A stretch of 64,000 nt of DNA. Origin: Bacillota bacterium (GTDB taxonomy: Bacteria; Bacillota; Clostridia; Acetivibrionales; DTU013). Location of the stretch: the NCBI GenBank assembly GCA_023433505.1, contig JAEZCO010000058.1:62001-126000 (forward strand), written 5' to 3'. A program made the position numbers and the translations under genes. This document shows, in pieces, positions 7,372 to 15,148 of this stretch (within the stretch, counting starts at the first letter, position 1; every line of letters starts with the position of its first letter). The notes beneath the pieces are model-generated. The model did no database searches. It was not told where the DNA came from and saw nothing but the letters and a program-made list of their open reading frames with translations.

Positions 7372-8475
7372 TTGCTGGAATTTGATATCGATATGGAACA
7401 GTTTGCCCAGATAAAGGTTATCGGAGTAGGCGGCGGCGGTAATAATGCCGTAAACAGAATGATCGCGGCCGGACTTCGCGGGGTAGAATTTATAGCAATA
7501 AATACAGATAAACAAGCCTTATTTCTTTCCAAGTCCAATACTAAAATTCAAATCGGCGATAAGCTGACAAAGGGACTAGGAGCCGGTGCCAATCCTGAAG
7601 TTGGAGAAAGAGCGGCCAACGAAAGCAAGGATGAGATAGCCCAGGCGGTCAAAGGTGCGGATATGGTTTTTGTCACAGCCGGTATGGGCGGCGGTACAGG
7701 GACCGGAGCAGCCCCCATCGTTGCCCAGATAGCCAAGGAAATGGGAATTCTTACGGTAGGTGTCGTAACCAAGCCCTTTATGTTCGAAGGCCGGAAAAGA
7801 ATGCAGTTTGCTGAAAGAGGCATTGAAAATTTAAAAGGCGTTGTGGATACGCTTGTTACTATTCCAAATGACAGACTCCTTCAGGTTGCAGAGAAGAAAA
7901 CTTCCATTATCGACGCTTTCAGAATGGCGGATGATGTTTTACGGCAAGGTGTTCAGGGTATTTCCGACCTCATTGCGGTTCCCGGCTTAATCAATCTGGA
8001 CTTCGCCGATGTGAAGACCATTATGGTCAACACAGGCCTGGCGCATATGGGTATAGGAAGAGCCGCGGGTGAAGGCAGGGCGGAAGAGGCTGCAAGACAG
8101 GCTATTCAGAGTCCTTTGCTGGAAACTTCCATCGAAGGCGCCCGGGGGGTACTGTTAAACATTACCGGCGGAAACGACCTCGGCTTGTTTGAAGTCAATC
8201 TGGCAGCCGAGCTGGTTCAAAAATCCGCGGATCCCGATGCCAATATCATCGTTGGCGCCGTAATAGACGAAAACCTCAAGGATGAAATGCTCATTACCGT
8301 TATCGCTACAGGCTTTGAGAAGGGACCGATAATTAAGAAAATCGATAAGGTGCCTGAAAAGACTGTAATGAAAAGCACAATGGAGCAACCTGCTATAAAA
8401 CGCCATGCTTCGAACGAAATATCCGATGACGAACTGGAAATCCCCACATTTTTACGTAAAAACAGATTTAAATAG
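7372..8475 (+). CDS. ftsZ: Cell-division tubulin homologue FtsZ
   Basis: FtsZ is the GTPase that polymerises into the Z-ring and directs septum formation. The 367-residue protein has the N-terminal tubulin domain with VIGVGGGGNNAVNRM (about 16-30), the GTP-binding signature GGGTGTGAAP (about 106-115), the T7 loop region around NLDFADVKTIM and the C-terminal tail DDELEIPTFLRKN that binds FtsA. The start is TTG, 7 nt after AGGGGG. A terminator at 8511-8545 ends the transcript before spoIIGA. Confidence 0.96.
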   Translation: MLEFDIDMEQFAQIKVIGVGGGGNNAVNRMIAAGLRGVEFIAINTDKQALFLSKSNTKIQIGDKLTKGLGAGANPEVGERAANESKDEIAQAVKGADMVFVTAGMGGGTGTGAAPIVAQIAKEMGILTVGVVTKPFMFEGRKRMQFAERGIENLKGVVDTLVTIPNDRLLQVAEKKTSIIDAFRMADDVLRQGVQGISDLIAVPGLINLDFADVKTIMVNTGLAHMGIGRAAGEGRAEEAARQAIQSPLLETSIEGARGVLLNITGGNDLGLFEVNLAAELVQKSADPDANIIVGAVIDENLKDEMLITVIATGFEKGPIIKKIDKVPEKTVMKSTMEQPAIKRHASNEISDDELEIPTFLRKNRFK

Positions 8476-8510
8476 AGATGTTAATTCTCCATCAAAAAAT
8501 GACATGATAC

Positions 8511-8545
8511 AAGCCTTTGGGACTTTCCCGAGGGCTTTTTTTATT
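8511..8545 (+). terminator. Intrinsic terminator after ftsZ
   Basis: AAGCCTTTGGGA (8511-8522) pairs with TCCCGAGGGCTT (8526-8537) with wobble pairs, followed by a T-rich run. It lies 36 bp after the ftsZ stop codon. Confidence 0.75.
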
Positions 8546-8551
8546 TTCGGG

Positions 8552-8583
8552 ATTCAGCCATCGTCGAATCACCAAGAGGCGAG
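8552..8583. repeat. 32-bp dispersed repeat, copy 1
   Basis: ATTCAGCCATCGTCGAATCA and the following CCAAGAGGCGAG match 55082-55113 at about 27 of 32 positions. Both copies lie directly behind an intrinsic terminator. Confidence 0.5.
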
Positions 8584-8663
8584 TAGGGCATCCCATAGCC
8601 GTATCTGCCGGAAAGCGGGCAGAGCCCGATATCTCTTGAGCGTTTGAGCGTACAGAACGAAAA

Positions 8664-8784
8664 TTTTTGTCGCACTATTTCATTGATTCTACAGTACCTT
8701 CCGACATAAAAATCATTTTGAATCCAATATAATTTATTCAGCACTTGCAATATATTCATAAAAGTACAGGCATATGAATATATG
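8664..8784 (+). promoter_or_regulatory. Candidate Spo0A-controlled promoter region of spoIIGA
   Basis: Two sequences one base away from the Spo0A box core occur 30 bp apart: TGTCGCA (8668-8674) and, on the opposite strand, TCCGACA (8700-8706). Downstream are TTGCAA (8745-8750) and, 22 bp on, a TATGAA -10-like string. That unusual spacing is also seen in the B. subtilis spoIIG promoter. A 10-bp inverted repeat (8750-8759 with 8774-8783) overlaps. In B. subtilis this operon needs Spo0A-P and sigma-A; the assignment here is an inference. Confidence 0.3.
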
Positions 8785-8871
8785 TAAGATAGGGGATTGT
8801 CAAGCTTGCTCAAGAAAATAGAGAAATGGCGGCCCGGCTCCGCTTGCGGATAGGGTCTTGTGAGGTAAAAT

Positions 8872-9780
8872 GTGGAGATTGTAATCTATTTGGATATACT
8901 CATATTGGAAAATATAGTGATCAACTATATGATACTTGCCGTAACCGCCAAGTTTTCCAGGATAAAGACGTCAAGTCTCCGCCTGTTTATCGGCGCTCTG
9001 GTGGGCGCTCTATATATCATATTCGTTTTTTTACCGGATATGAAAATATATACATCTGTTTTTGCAAAGATCATCCTCTCTTTCGTCATGATCGCCATTG
9101 CTTTTAAATTTGGCAGAATCGTTAGTTTTTTCAAAACTCTGGCTCTTTTCTATATCACTACCTTTGTATTTGCCGGTGCAGGGTTTGCACTGCTTTACTT
9201 TAATTCTAAAGGGATCATGGTTAAAAATGGTGTCGTGGTTCTGGACCGCTCCCTGCCGTTTTTAGATACAAAATGGACACAAACCTTGCTGGCATTGGCC
9301 CTCGCGGGTATTATCACCAGAATTCTCTGGGAAATAATACACAGCATCAAGGACAAAGTAATGGTGCAGCTGTATATTTCCTTCGACAGCAAAATCATCG
9401 GCCTTTATGCTCTGGTGGATACCGGCAACGCACTGCACGACCCATTGACCAATATGCCTGTGGTAATTGTAGAATTCGGTGCAATCAAGGATATTCTGCC
9501 GGGTGAAATAAGAAAAGTATTTGAGGAATGCAGTGATATTGATCTTGCCAATATTACCAAAGCCATTTCCAATACCACCTGGTTTACCAGATTCAGGCTC
9601 ATTCCCTTTACATCTCTGGGGAAGGAAAACGGAATGCTGGTAGGCTTCAAGCCTGATTTTATAGAGATAGACAATGATAATGAGAAGAAAGATATTAAAG
9701 ATGTAGTTATAGGTATCTACACAAGATCGCTGTCCAAAAATGAGAAATACAAGGCATTGCTCAGTCCGGACCTCATTTAG
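8872..9780 (+). CDS. spoIIGA: Pro-sigma-E processing protease SpoIIGA
   Basis: SpoIIGA is the membrane aspartic protease that activates pro-sigma-E in the mother cell after it receives the SpoIIR signal from the forespore. The 302-residue protein has about five N-terminal membrane segments (about 4-25, 33-55, 62-82, 88-110 and 134-152) and a cytoplasmic protease domain. The catalytic motif LVDTGNALHDPL places the aspartate at residue 183, as in B. subtilis. The start is GTG after GAGGT. It is followed by sigE, its substrate. Confidence 0.92.
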   Translation: MEIVIYLDILILENIVINYMILAVTAKFSRIKTSSLRLFIGALVGALYIIFVFLPDMKIYTSVFAKIILSFVMIAIAFKFGRIVSFFKTLALFYITTFVFAGAGFALLYFNSKGIMVKNGVVVLDRSLPFLDTKWTQTLLALALAGIITRILWEIIHSIKDKVMVQLYISFDSKIIGLYALVDTGNALHDPLTNMPVVIVEFGAIKDILPGEIRKVFEECSDIDLANITKAISNTTWFTRFRLIPFTSLGKENGMLVGFKPDFIEIDNDNEKKDIKDVVIGIYTRSLSKNEKYKALLSPDLI

Positions 9781-9861
9781 GATCAGCATACGCTCCACCT
9801 GCCTATCCGGCTGCAATCGAAAAATATCCTATTAAATATATGCATCGAAAGGAGATCATCA

Positions 9862-10593
9862 ATGGGCATTATTAAAAGACTCAAGCTGTACTTCATCATC
9901 AGGTATCTGGAGGTTTTAAAAAGACTCAGAATATCGGATCGATTCCCGATTCATTATATAGGAGGAAGCGAAGCATTGCCCCCGCCGTTAAGCATGGACG
10001 AGGAGAATTATCTGCTCTCCAGGCTGGAAGGGAATGACTTCGGCGTAAAGACCGTATTAATTGAGAGAAATCTGCGGCTGGTGGTATATATCGCCAGAAA
10101 ATTTGAAAACACCGGCGTAGGTGTTGAGGATCTGGTGTCCATCGGGACAATAGGCCTGATTAAAGCCATTAACACCTTCAACCCTTCCAAAAATATAAAG
10201 CTGGCGACCTATGCCTCGCGGTGCATTGAAAATGAAATTCTCATGTATCTCCGGCGGAACAATAAGGTGAAGACCGAAATATCCATCGACGAGCCGCTGA
10301 ATATTGACTGGGACGGGAATGAACTGCTGCTGTCGGATATTTTAGGGACGGAAAATGATATTATTCACAGGAGCATTGAAGATGAAGTGGATAAGGAGCT
10401 TCTGAATACGGCAATGAAAAAGCTTTCAATCCGTGAAAAAAGAATCATGGAGCTTCGATTCGGGCTCTCCAACGGCATTGAAAAGACACAAAAGGAAGTT
10501 GCCGATATGCTGGGAATATCCCAATCCTACATTTCAAGGCTTGAAAAAAGGATTATCAGCAGGCTGAAAAAGGAGATAAACCGGATGATTTGA
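9862..10593 (+). CDS. sigE: Sporulation sigma factor sigma-E (pro form)
   Basis: Sigma-E directs early mother-cell transcription during sporulation. The 243-residue protein starts with a hydrophobic/basic pro-sequence (about residues 1-27, with RYLEVLKRLRI) that holds it at the membrane until SpoIIGA cleaves it. Region 2 follows (NLRLVVYIARKFENTG... and the DLVSIGTIGLIKA core) and then region 4 with a helix-turn-helix near residues 208-235 (TQKEVADMLGISQSYISRLEKR). The start ATG follows AAAGGAG. spoIIGA-sigE-sigG is a conserved cluster. Confidence 0.95.
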   Translation: MGIIKRLKLYFIIRYLEVLKRLRISDRFPIHYIGGSEALPPPLSMDEENYLLSRLEGNDFGVKTVLIERNLRLVVYIARKFENTGVGVEDLVSIGTIGLIKAINTFNPSKNIKLATYASRCIENEILMYLRRNNKVKTEISIDEPLNIDWDGNELLLSDILGTENDIIHRSIEDEVDKELLNTAMKKLSIREKRIMELRFGLSNGIEKTQKEVADMLGISQSYISRLEKRIISRLKKEINRMI

Positions 10594-10668
10594 AAGCGGA
10601 TGTATACAGTCTGAATATGCCATTGTCAAGGCCTTTAAGAAAAATTTTTTGATCCGTCCGACAGTATA

Positions 10669-10727
10669 AAAATAACCTCCATGGCAATAATGTTACTGAC
10701 ATAAATTGTTTTGCGGGAGGTTATTTT
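10669..10727 (+). promoter_or_regulatory. Leader hairpin hiding the sigG ribosome binding site
   Basis: AAAATAACCTCC (10669-10680) is the exact reverse complement of GGAGGTTATTTT (10716-10727). The right arm contains the Shine-Dalgarno sequence of sigG and ends 1 nt before its ATG. The 12-bp stem with a 35-nt loop would block ribosome access. A leader hairpin that tunes sigG translation is known in B. subtilis; the presence here is seen directly and its effect is inferred. Confidence 0.65.
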
Positions 10728-10728
10728 C

Positions 10729-11502
10729 ATGCTGATAAACAAAGTTGAGATTTGCGGTGTCAATACATCGAAGCTTCCGGTCCTGACCAATGACCAGAAG
10801 AAAGCACTGTTTGAGAGAATGCATAAAGGAGATACCTCGGCGCGTGAGGAGTTTATTAATGGCAATCTAAGGCTTGTATTAAGCGTAATACAGCGGTTCA
10901 ACAACAGGGGGGAATATGTGGACGATCTGTTTCAGGTAGGCTGCATAGGGCTCATAAAAGCCATTGACAATTTTGATGTTTCCCAGAACGTCAAATTCTC
11001 AACTTACGCAGTGCCGATGATCATAGGAGAGATCCGAAGATATCTCAGGGACAACAATTCCATCCGGGTAAGCCGTTCGCTGAGAGACATAGCATATAAG
11101 GCTTTGCAGGCAAAGGAAAAGCTGACCAATAAAAATTCAAAAGAGCCTACCATAGCAGAAATTGCTGAAGAGCTGAAACTTCCGAAGGAAGAAGTGGTTT
11201 TTGCTCTGGACGCAATCCAGGACCCCATTTCACTGTTTGAATCCGTTTACCATGACGGCGGCGATGCCATCTATGTAATGGACCAGGTCAGAGATGAAAA
11301 AAACAATGATGATAACTGGCTTGAAGGTATCTCATTAAAAGAAGCAATGAGAAAGCTGAATGAAAGAGAAAAGCTGATACTGAATCTGCGGTTCTTCGAA
11401 GGAAGGACACAGATGGAAGTGGCAGAAGAAATAGGGATCTCCCAGGCCCAGGTCTCAAGACTCGAGAAAACCGCGCTGATGCATATGAAGAAGTATATTT
11501 GA
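10729..11502 (+). CDS. sigG: Forespore sigma factor sigma-G
   Basis: Sigma-G runs late forespore gene expression, including spore coat, DNA protection and germination genes. The 257-residue protein closely matches the family: NKVEICGVNTSKLPVL at the N-terminus, the near-invariant NGNLRLVLSVIQRFNNRGEY of region 2, VRVSRSLRDIAYKAL-like region 3, and region 4 ending GISQAQVSRLEK. The ATG at 10729 is used because GGGAGG (10715-10720) is 8 nt upstream; the in-frame TTG at 10711 would place that site inside the gene. The site is buried in a hairpin. Confidence 0.95.
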   Translation: MLINKVEICGVNTSKLPVLTNDQKKALFERMHKGDTSAREEFINGNLRLVLSVIQRFNNRGEYVDDLFQVGCIGLIKAIDNFDVSQNVKFSTYAVPMIIGEIRRYLRDNNSIRVSRSLRDIAYKALQAKEKLTNKNSKEPTIAEIAEELKLPKEEVVFALDAIQDPISLFESVYHDGGDAIYVMDQVRDEKNNDDNWLEGISLKEAMRKLNEREKLILNLRFFEGRTQMEVAEEIGISQAQVSRLEKTALMHMKKYI

Positions 11503-11612
11503 AGAAGACAGTAGCCTAAACACCGGAAGGCGGCAAAAGCGATTTGCGGATAATTGGAGCGATTTTCATAGAGATGGATATGGATAAGCCTTGATTTATT
11601 TAGATTTGTTTT

Positions 11613-11637
11613 ACCGGTAATTTATACTGGTTTTTTT
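11613..11637 (+). terminator. Intrinsic terminator after sigG
   Basis: ACCGGTA (11613-11619) pairs with TACTGGT (11625-11631) with one wobble, followed by seven Ts. It lies about 110 bp after the sigG stop codon. Confidence 0.7.
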
Positions 11638-11760
11638 ATTTCATCGGATTGCATTTTTCGGGTTTTACATTGTCTGGCATATTCCTATGACAAATGTAAT
11701 ATTATCTGATATTAATATGGCAGAGCGGTTGAAAAATAGGACATAAAAAGGCTATATTTG

Positions 11761-11789
11761 AACCCTTGGAATAACATTCAGGGGTTTTT
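11761..11789 (+). terminator. Second terminator hairpin with no gene before it
   Basis: AACCCTTG (11761-11768) pairs with CAGGGGTT (11779-11786), followed by a T-run. It is 130 bp beyond the sigG terminator, with no ORF in between, so it may end a small RNA. Confidence 0.55.
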
Positions 11790-11946
11790 ATATTGGAAAC
11801 ATTTTATCATTATCATTTCCATTGAGTCTTCAGGCAGTTTTTGTTGCATTATCGCTCATAGGAAGGTAAAACATGACATATATTTAAATAGAATAACCAA
11901 TGTATAACGCCTGGCAATTTATTAGATCCGGCAGTTGGAGACAGAT

Positions 11947-12207
11947 ATGAACCGTTCATCCGATTTCAGACAAAAAGAAGTGATCAATCTTGCAGACGGA
12001 AAACGTCTGGGCTTTGTTTCGGACGTAGAAATCGATCTGGATACAGGGAAAATCGACGCAATCATCCTGCCCGGAGTCGGAAAGCTTTTTGGACTACTGG
12101 GGAAGGACAATGAATTTGCGATACCCTGGGAGAAAATCAAAAAAATAGGGGAAGACATTATCCTTGTCGAGCTGGATGAGAGGTATATACGAAAGTATTT
12201 TGATTAA
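11947..12207 (+). CDS. PRC-barrel protein, YlmC/YmxH family
   Basis: This 86-residue protein is a single PRC-barrel domain: EVINLADGKRLGFVSDVEID (about residues 9-29), IDAIILPG and NEFAIPWEKIKKIGEDIILV. It matches the YlmC/YmxH family found near division and sporulation genes in Firmicutes. Its biochemical function is not known. The ATG at 11947 follows TTGGAG; a TTG at 11935 would add four residues but has no site. It is monocistronic in appearance. Confidence 0.8.
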   Translation: MNRSSDFRQKEVINLADGKRLGFVSDVEIDLDTGKIDAIILPGVGKLFGLLGKDNEFAIPWEKIKKIGEDIILVELDERYIRKYFD

Positions 12208-12410
12208 TCCCGGGAAAAATATCCGGTATTAAAAATTGGGTATAAAGTGAGAAGTATGTTTAGCCGATATAGATAAAGGATAAGCATACTTTTTTGCTAT
12301 GGATTAATTTCGGTACATCAGTCATTTTGCTATATTTGCTATAATCGATGTAAAAAAGAGTGAGCATGCTATACCGGGATTTAGATTTTACCGGATAGAA
12401 AGGATTCAAT

Positions 12411-12866
12411 ATGAAATGTCCTTATTGCGGGTTTATAGAAGATAAAGTAATCGATTCGCGTCCAACCGATGAAGGCTCCGCCATCCGAAGACGGAGAGAA
12501 TGCTCCAAATGCACTAAGCGCTTTACTACCTATGAAAAGGTGGAAAGTATTCCGTTAATGGTAGTCAAGAAAGATGACACCCGTCAGGCCTTTGACAGGG
12601 ACAAGCTGATGAACGGGCTTTTGCGTGCCAGTGAAAAGCGGCCGGTATCGATCAATATGCTGGAGAAGATGGTAAACGATATCGAAACGCAGATACAAAA
12701 TACTCTCCGCAGGGAAATCAGCACACAGGAAATCGGTGAAATGGTCATGGCCAAGCTCAAGGATATCGATGAAGTGGCCTATGTCCGATTTGCCTCGGTA
12801 TACCGGCAGTTTAAGGATATAAACACATTTATGGACGAGCTCCGCAAGCTGCTGAAGGATAAATAA
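12411..12866 (+). CDS. nrdR: Ribonucleotide reductase repressor NrdR
   Basis: NrdR is the ATP/dATP-sensing repressor of ribonucleotide reductase operons. The 151-residue protein has the N-terminal zinc ribbon (CPYCGF at residues 3-8, CSKC at 31-34), the RRRRECSKCTKRFTTYE segment, and the ATP-cone (about 47-140) with KKDDTRQAFDRDKL. Length and motifs are standard. An extended -10 (TGCTATAAT, about 12338) lies upstream. The start ATG follows GAAAGGA. Confidence 0.95.
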   Translation: MKCPYCGFIEDKVIDSRPTDEGSAIRRRRECSKCTKRFTTYEKVESIPLMVVKKDDTRQAFDRDKLMNGLLRASEKRPVSINMLEKMVNDIETQIQNTLRREISTQEIGEMVMAKLKDIDEVAYVRFASVYRQFKDINTFMDELRKLLKDK

Positions 12867-12876
12867 TTTCTTTTCA

Positions 12877-13110
12877 TCAATGAACAGGCATGTGCTGTGA
12901 AATGTAGTGAATGCCGCCACCCCAGCGGTTGACGTTTTTAGCGTCGATGCCAATGATTTTTCGTCCTGCAAAGATGTTCAGGGACGAATTCATCACCTGC
13001 TCTTTCGTTGTTTTAAGCCTTTATAAGGTTTGCCGTCAGCATCCGTAGAATTCTTTAGAATATCATAATTTTCTTCCAGACGCAGAAAGGATTCCTGGGT
13101 ATTCTGGCTT
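12877..13110 (-). pseudogene. Decayed agmatine deiminase remnant
   Basis: Reading the minus strand, one frame (13109 to about 12993) gives YDILKNSTDADGKPYKGLK, resembling the middle of agmatine deiminase. A second frame (about 12967-12877) gives GRKIIGIDAKNVNRWGGGIH and then YISQHMP, resembling its C-terminus (...GGGNIHCITQQQP). The region between is missing, the frames are interrupted, and the catalytic cysteine position reads Tyr. It is a degraded fragment of a guanidino-group deiminase of the polyamine pathway. The rest of the 12867-13247 gap shows nothing else coding. Confidence 0.65.
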
Positions 13111-13247
13111 GTCTCTAGCTTTCCCGTTTTAATTCTTATTATTTGACCAGCCGACCATGGGATTCTACTGATTTAACCACTTATTAATCACATACTGTGA
13201 GCCTATGAATACTGTGTAATATAGATAAAAAATGGAGTGTATTTAAC

Positions 13248-14660
13248 ATGCTTATCCACGTTGTTAAAGCGGGAGAATCCCTTTGGCAGATAGCAGCTTT
13301 TTACCGTATTCCGCTGGCGAGAATTATAAATGCCAATGCGCTGCCGGATAATAACACGATACTGGTTGGACAGTCGTTGGTGATACCAACGGAGGATGCT
13401 TTTTATACAGTGAAAGCCGGCGACAGTTTATGGAAAATTGCACAAACCTATGGGACCACAGTACAAGCCATCGTTCAAGCGAATCAAATCGCAAACCCGG
13501 CCAATATTTACCCGGGACTTGTGCTTTATATTCCGGCGCAAAGGCATCAGATCCAAAGAGGAGAAGCATTATGGCAGATTGCGCAAAGATATGGGGTGAC
13601 ATTGAGTGATCTCTTAAAGGCAAATTTTATCGAAAATCCGAATCTTGTTTACCCCGGCACAATTTTGGTCATACCCCGGAGGTCCCGGCCGGTTATTGAT
13701 GTAAACGGGTATATTTATTTCTATGATGTAGCTGCGGTGCCCATTGTAAAGGAAGATGGACGGCATCTAACCTATTTGAGCCCCTTTGCGTATAGGATCC
13801 GGGAAAACGGCGATTTGCAGCCGATTAAAGATGTCCCGGCAATCAATGCGGCTCTTTCCGAACAGGTAGTCCCGATGATGTGCATCACCAATTTTACCGT
13901 CTCTGAGTTGGGTGAAAATCTTGCCCATATTGTGCTTTCTGATACTAGCATACAGAACCGTCTGCTTGCCAATACGGTCAGTATCATGCGGGAAAAACGT
14001 TATCAAGGGCTGAATATCGATTTTGAAAATGTACTTCCGGCTGACCGGGAATTATATAATCAGTTTCTAAAGCGCACGGTGGATTATATGCACAGAGAAG
14101 GCTTTTTTGTGTCAACGGCTCTTGCGCCAAAAGAGAGCGAACAGCAGTCAGGGCTGCTGTATGAAGCCCATGATTACAGATTTCATGGCATGACGGCTGA
14201 TTTCGTCGTGTTGATGACATATGAATGGGGCTGGCGCTTTGGGCCTCCGCAGGCAATTTCACCATTAAACAGGATCATCAATGTACTTAACTATGCCTTA
14301 ACTGTTATGCCTGCCAACAAGATACTCTTTGGATTTCAAATATATGCACGGGATTGGCTGCTTCCGCATGTACAGGGGCAGGAGGCTGAAACCTTCAGTA
14401 TGCAGGAGGCTGTGTCCAGGGCAGTGAAATATAGAGTGACAATCCAATATAATCCTGTTGCGCAGTCACCATTTTTCCGGTATACGGATGAACAGGGGCG
14501 AATGCATGAAGTATGGTTTGAAGACGCCCGCAGCGCCCAAGCAAAATTTGATGTTGTCAAGGCATATAACCTGAGAGGTATAAGCTACTGGGTATTGGGC
14601 TATCCATTCCCTCAGAACTGGATCTTGCTGGAGGATAACTTTACCGTCCGGAAATTTTAG
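13248..14660 (+). CDS. LysM-GH18 spore peptidoglycan hydrolase (YaaH/SleL-like)
   Basis: The 470-residue protein has three LysM domains (about 2-46, 51-96 and 98-142, each with a GxSLWQIA-like start), then a glycoside hydrolase 18 domain (about 150-465) with the catalytic GLNIDFENV motif. LysM binds peptidoglycan; YaaH/SleL-type enzymes act as N-acetylglucosaminidases on spore cortex fragments during germination. There is no signal peptide, as expected for a spore enzyme made in the mother cell. A CATACTGT string about 60 bp upstream resembles a sigma-E -10, which would fit. The exact substrate is inferred from the family. Confidence 0.85.
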   Translation: MLIHVVKAGESLWQIAAFYRIPLARIINANALPDNNTILVGQSLVIPTEDAFYTVKAGDSLWKIAQTYGTTVQAIVQANQIANPANIYPGLVLYIPAQRHQIQRGEALWQIAQRYGVTLSDLLKANFIENPNLVYPGTILVIPRRSRPVIDVNGYIYFYDVAAVPIVKEDGRHLTYLSPFAYRIRENGDLQPIKDVPAINAALSEQVVPMMCITNFTVSELGENLAHIVLSDTSIQNRLLANTVSIMREKRYQGLNIDFENVLPADRELYNQFLKRTVDYMHREGFFVSTALAPKESEQQSGLLYEAHDYRFHGMTADFVVLMTYEWGWRFGPPQAISPLNRIINVLNYALTVMPANKILFGFQIYARDWLLPHVQGQEAETFSMQEAVSRAVKYRVTIQYNPVAQSPFFRYTDEQGRMHEVWFEDARSAQAKFDVVKAYNLRGISYWVLGYPFPQNWILLEDNFTVRKF

Positions 14661-14950
14661 GGTAAAGGTTATCCGAATAGATTAAAAAAAAGATAACATT
14701 TTGCTGTCGTACTGGCAGAGGATATTACTTTTTATAAGGGTATAGGAGAAGTATATTTCTGCCGGTACTTTTGGTGCAGCCTCGAATGCACCAAGCTTTC
14801 CTCATGCCGATTGATATGGATTTAAACATTTATCTGCTTTCTCTTCTAAACGATCCTACCTTGAACTGAGAATTAATTTATCGAAATCTATATACAAAAA
14901 TGGAAAAATATTGTAGTATTATGTTGGAAATAATGGAATTTAATACATGG
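14661..14950. other. Gene-free stretch before the structured leader
   Basis: No credible ORF is visible. A small hairpin (GGTGCAGCCTCGAATGCACC, 14772-14791) is present; otherwise the stretch is AT-rich and unremarkable. Confidence 0.35.
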
Positions 14951-14951
14951 G

Positions 14952-15113
14952 ATGAGGCATCAAAAAAATGTCCCCTACCCTTGCAGGTGAAGGGTACCGA
15001 ATTGTTGCTCAGGCGGTGGGCATATTTCCCACCCGGGTGCATGGGAAACCAGCCTCGTTGAAACTCCGATGATGAACTAATTTTTTCTGCATACGAAAAA
15101 ATTAGTTTTAGAT
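14952..15113 (+). ncRNA. Unidentified structured leader RNA upstream of comM
   Basis: ATGAGGC (14952-14958) can pair with GCCTCGT (15052-15058), enclosing two solid hairpins: TACCCTT/AAGGGTA (14976-14982 with 14990-14996) and GGTGGG/CCCACC (15015-15020 with 15028-15033). A separate 13-bp perfect stem follows (15075-15087 with 15095-15107) ending in a short T-run. A multi-branched domain followed by a possible expression platform, 35-200 nt before a start codon, is what a riboswitch looks like. I could not assign it to a known class from memory, and it could also be an independent small RNA or a repeat. Confidence 0.4.
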
Positions 15114-15148
15114 TGAGTCGTTAAAATACAAAAGAAAGGGTATGATCT

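Larger units (their letters stand above)
11503..11946. other. Gene-free gap after sigG with two terminator hairpins
   Basis: No credible protein gene is present. The gap holds two hairpins with T-runs (11613-11637 and 11761-11789), separated by about 120 bp of AT-rich DNA with an ATGACA-17 bp-TATTAA promoter-like pair near 11688-11716. A short RNA ending at the second hairpin is possible. The remainder is the upstream region of the PRC-barrel gene. Confidence 0.4.

Noticed and set aside
14952..15060. Structured leader as an M-box, yybP-ykoY or SAM riboswitch
   Set aside because: Conserved cores of these classes as I remember them are not present, so no class was assigned.
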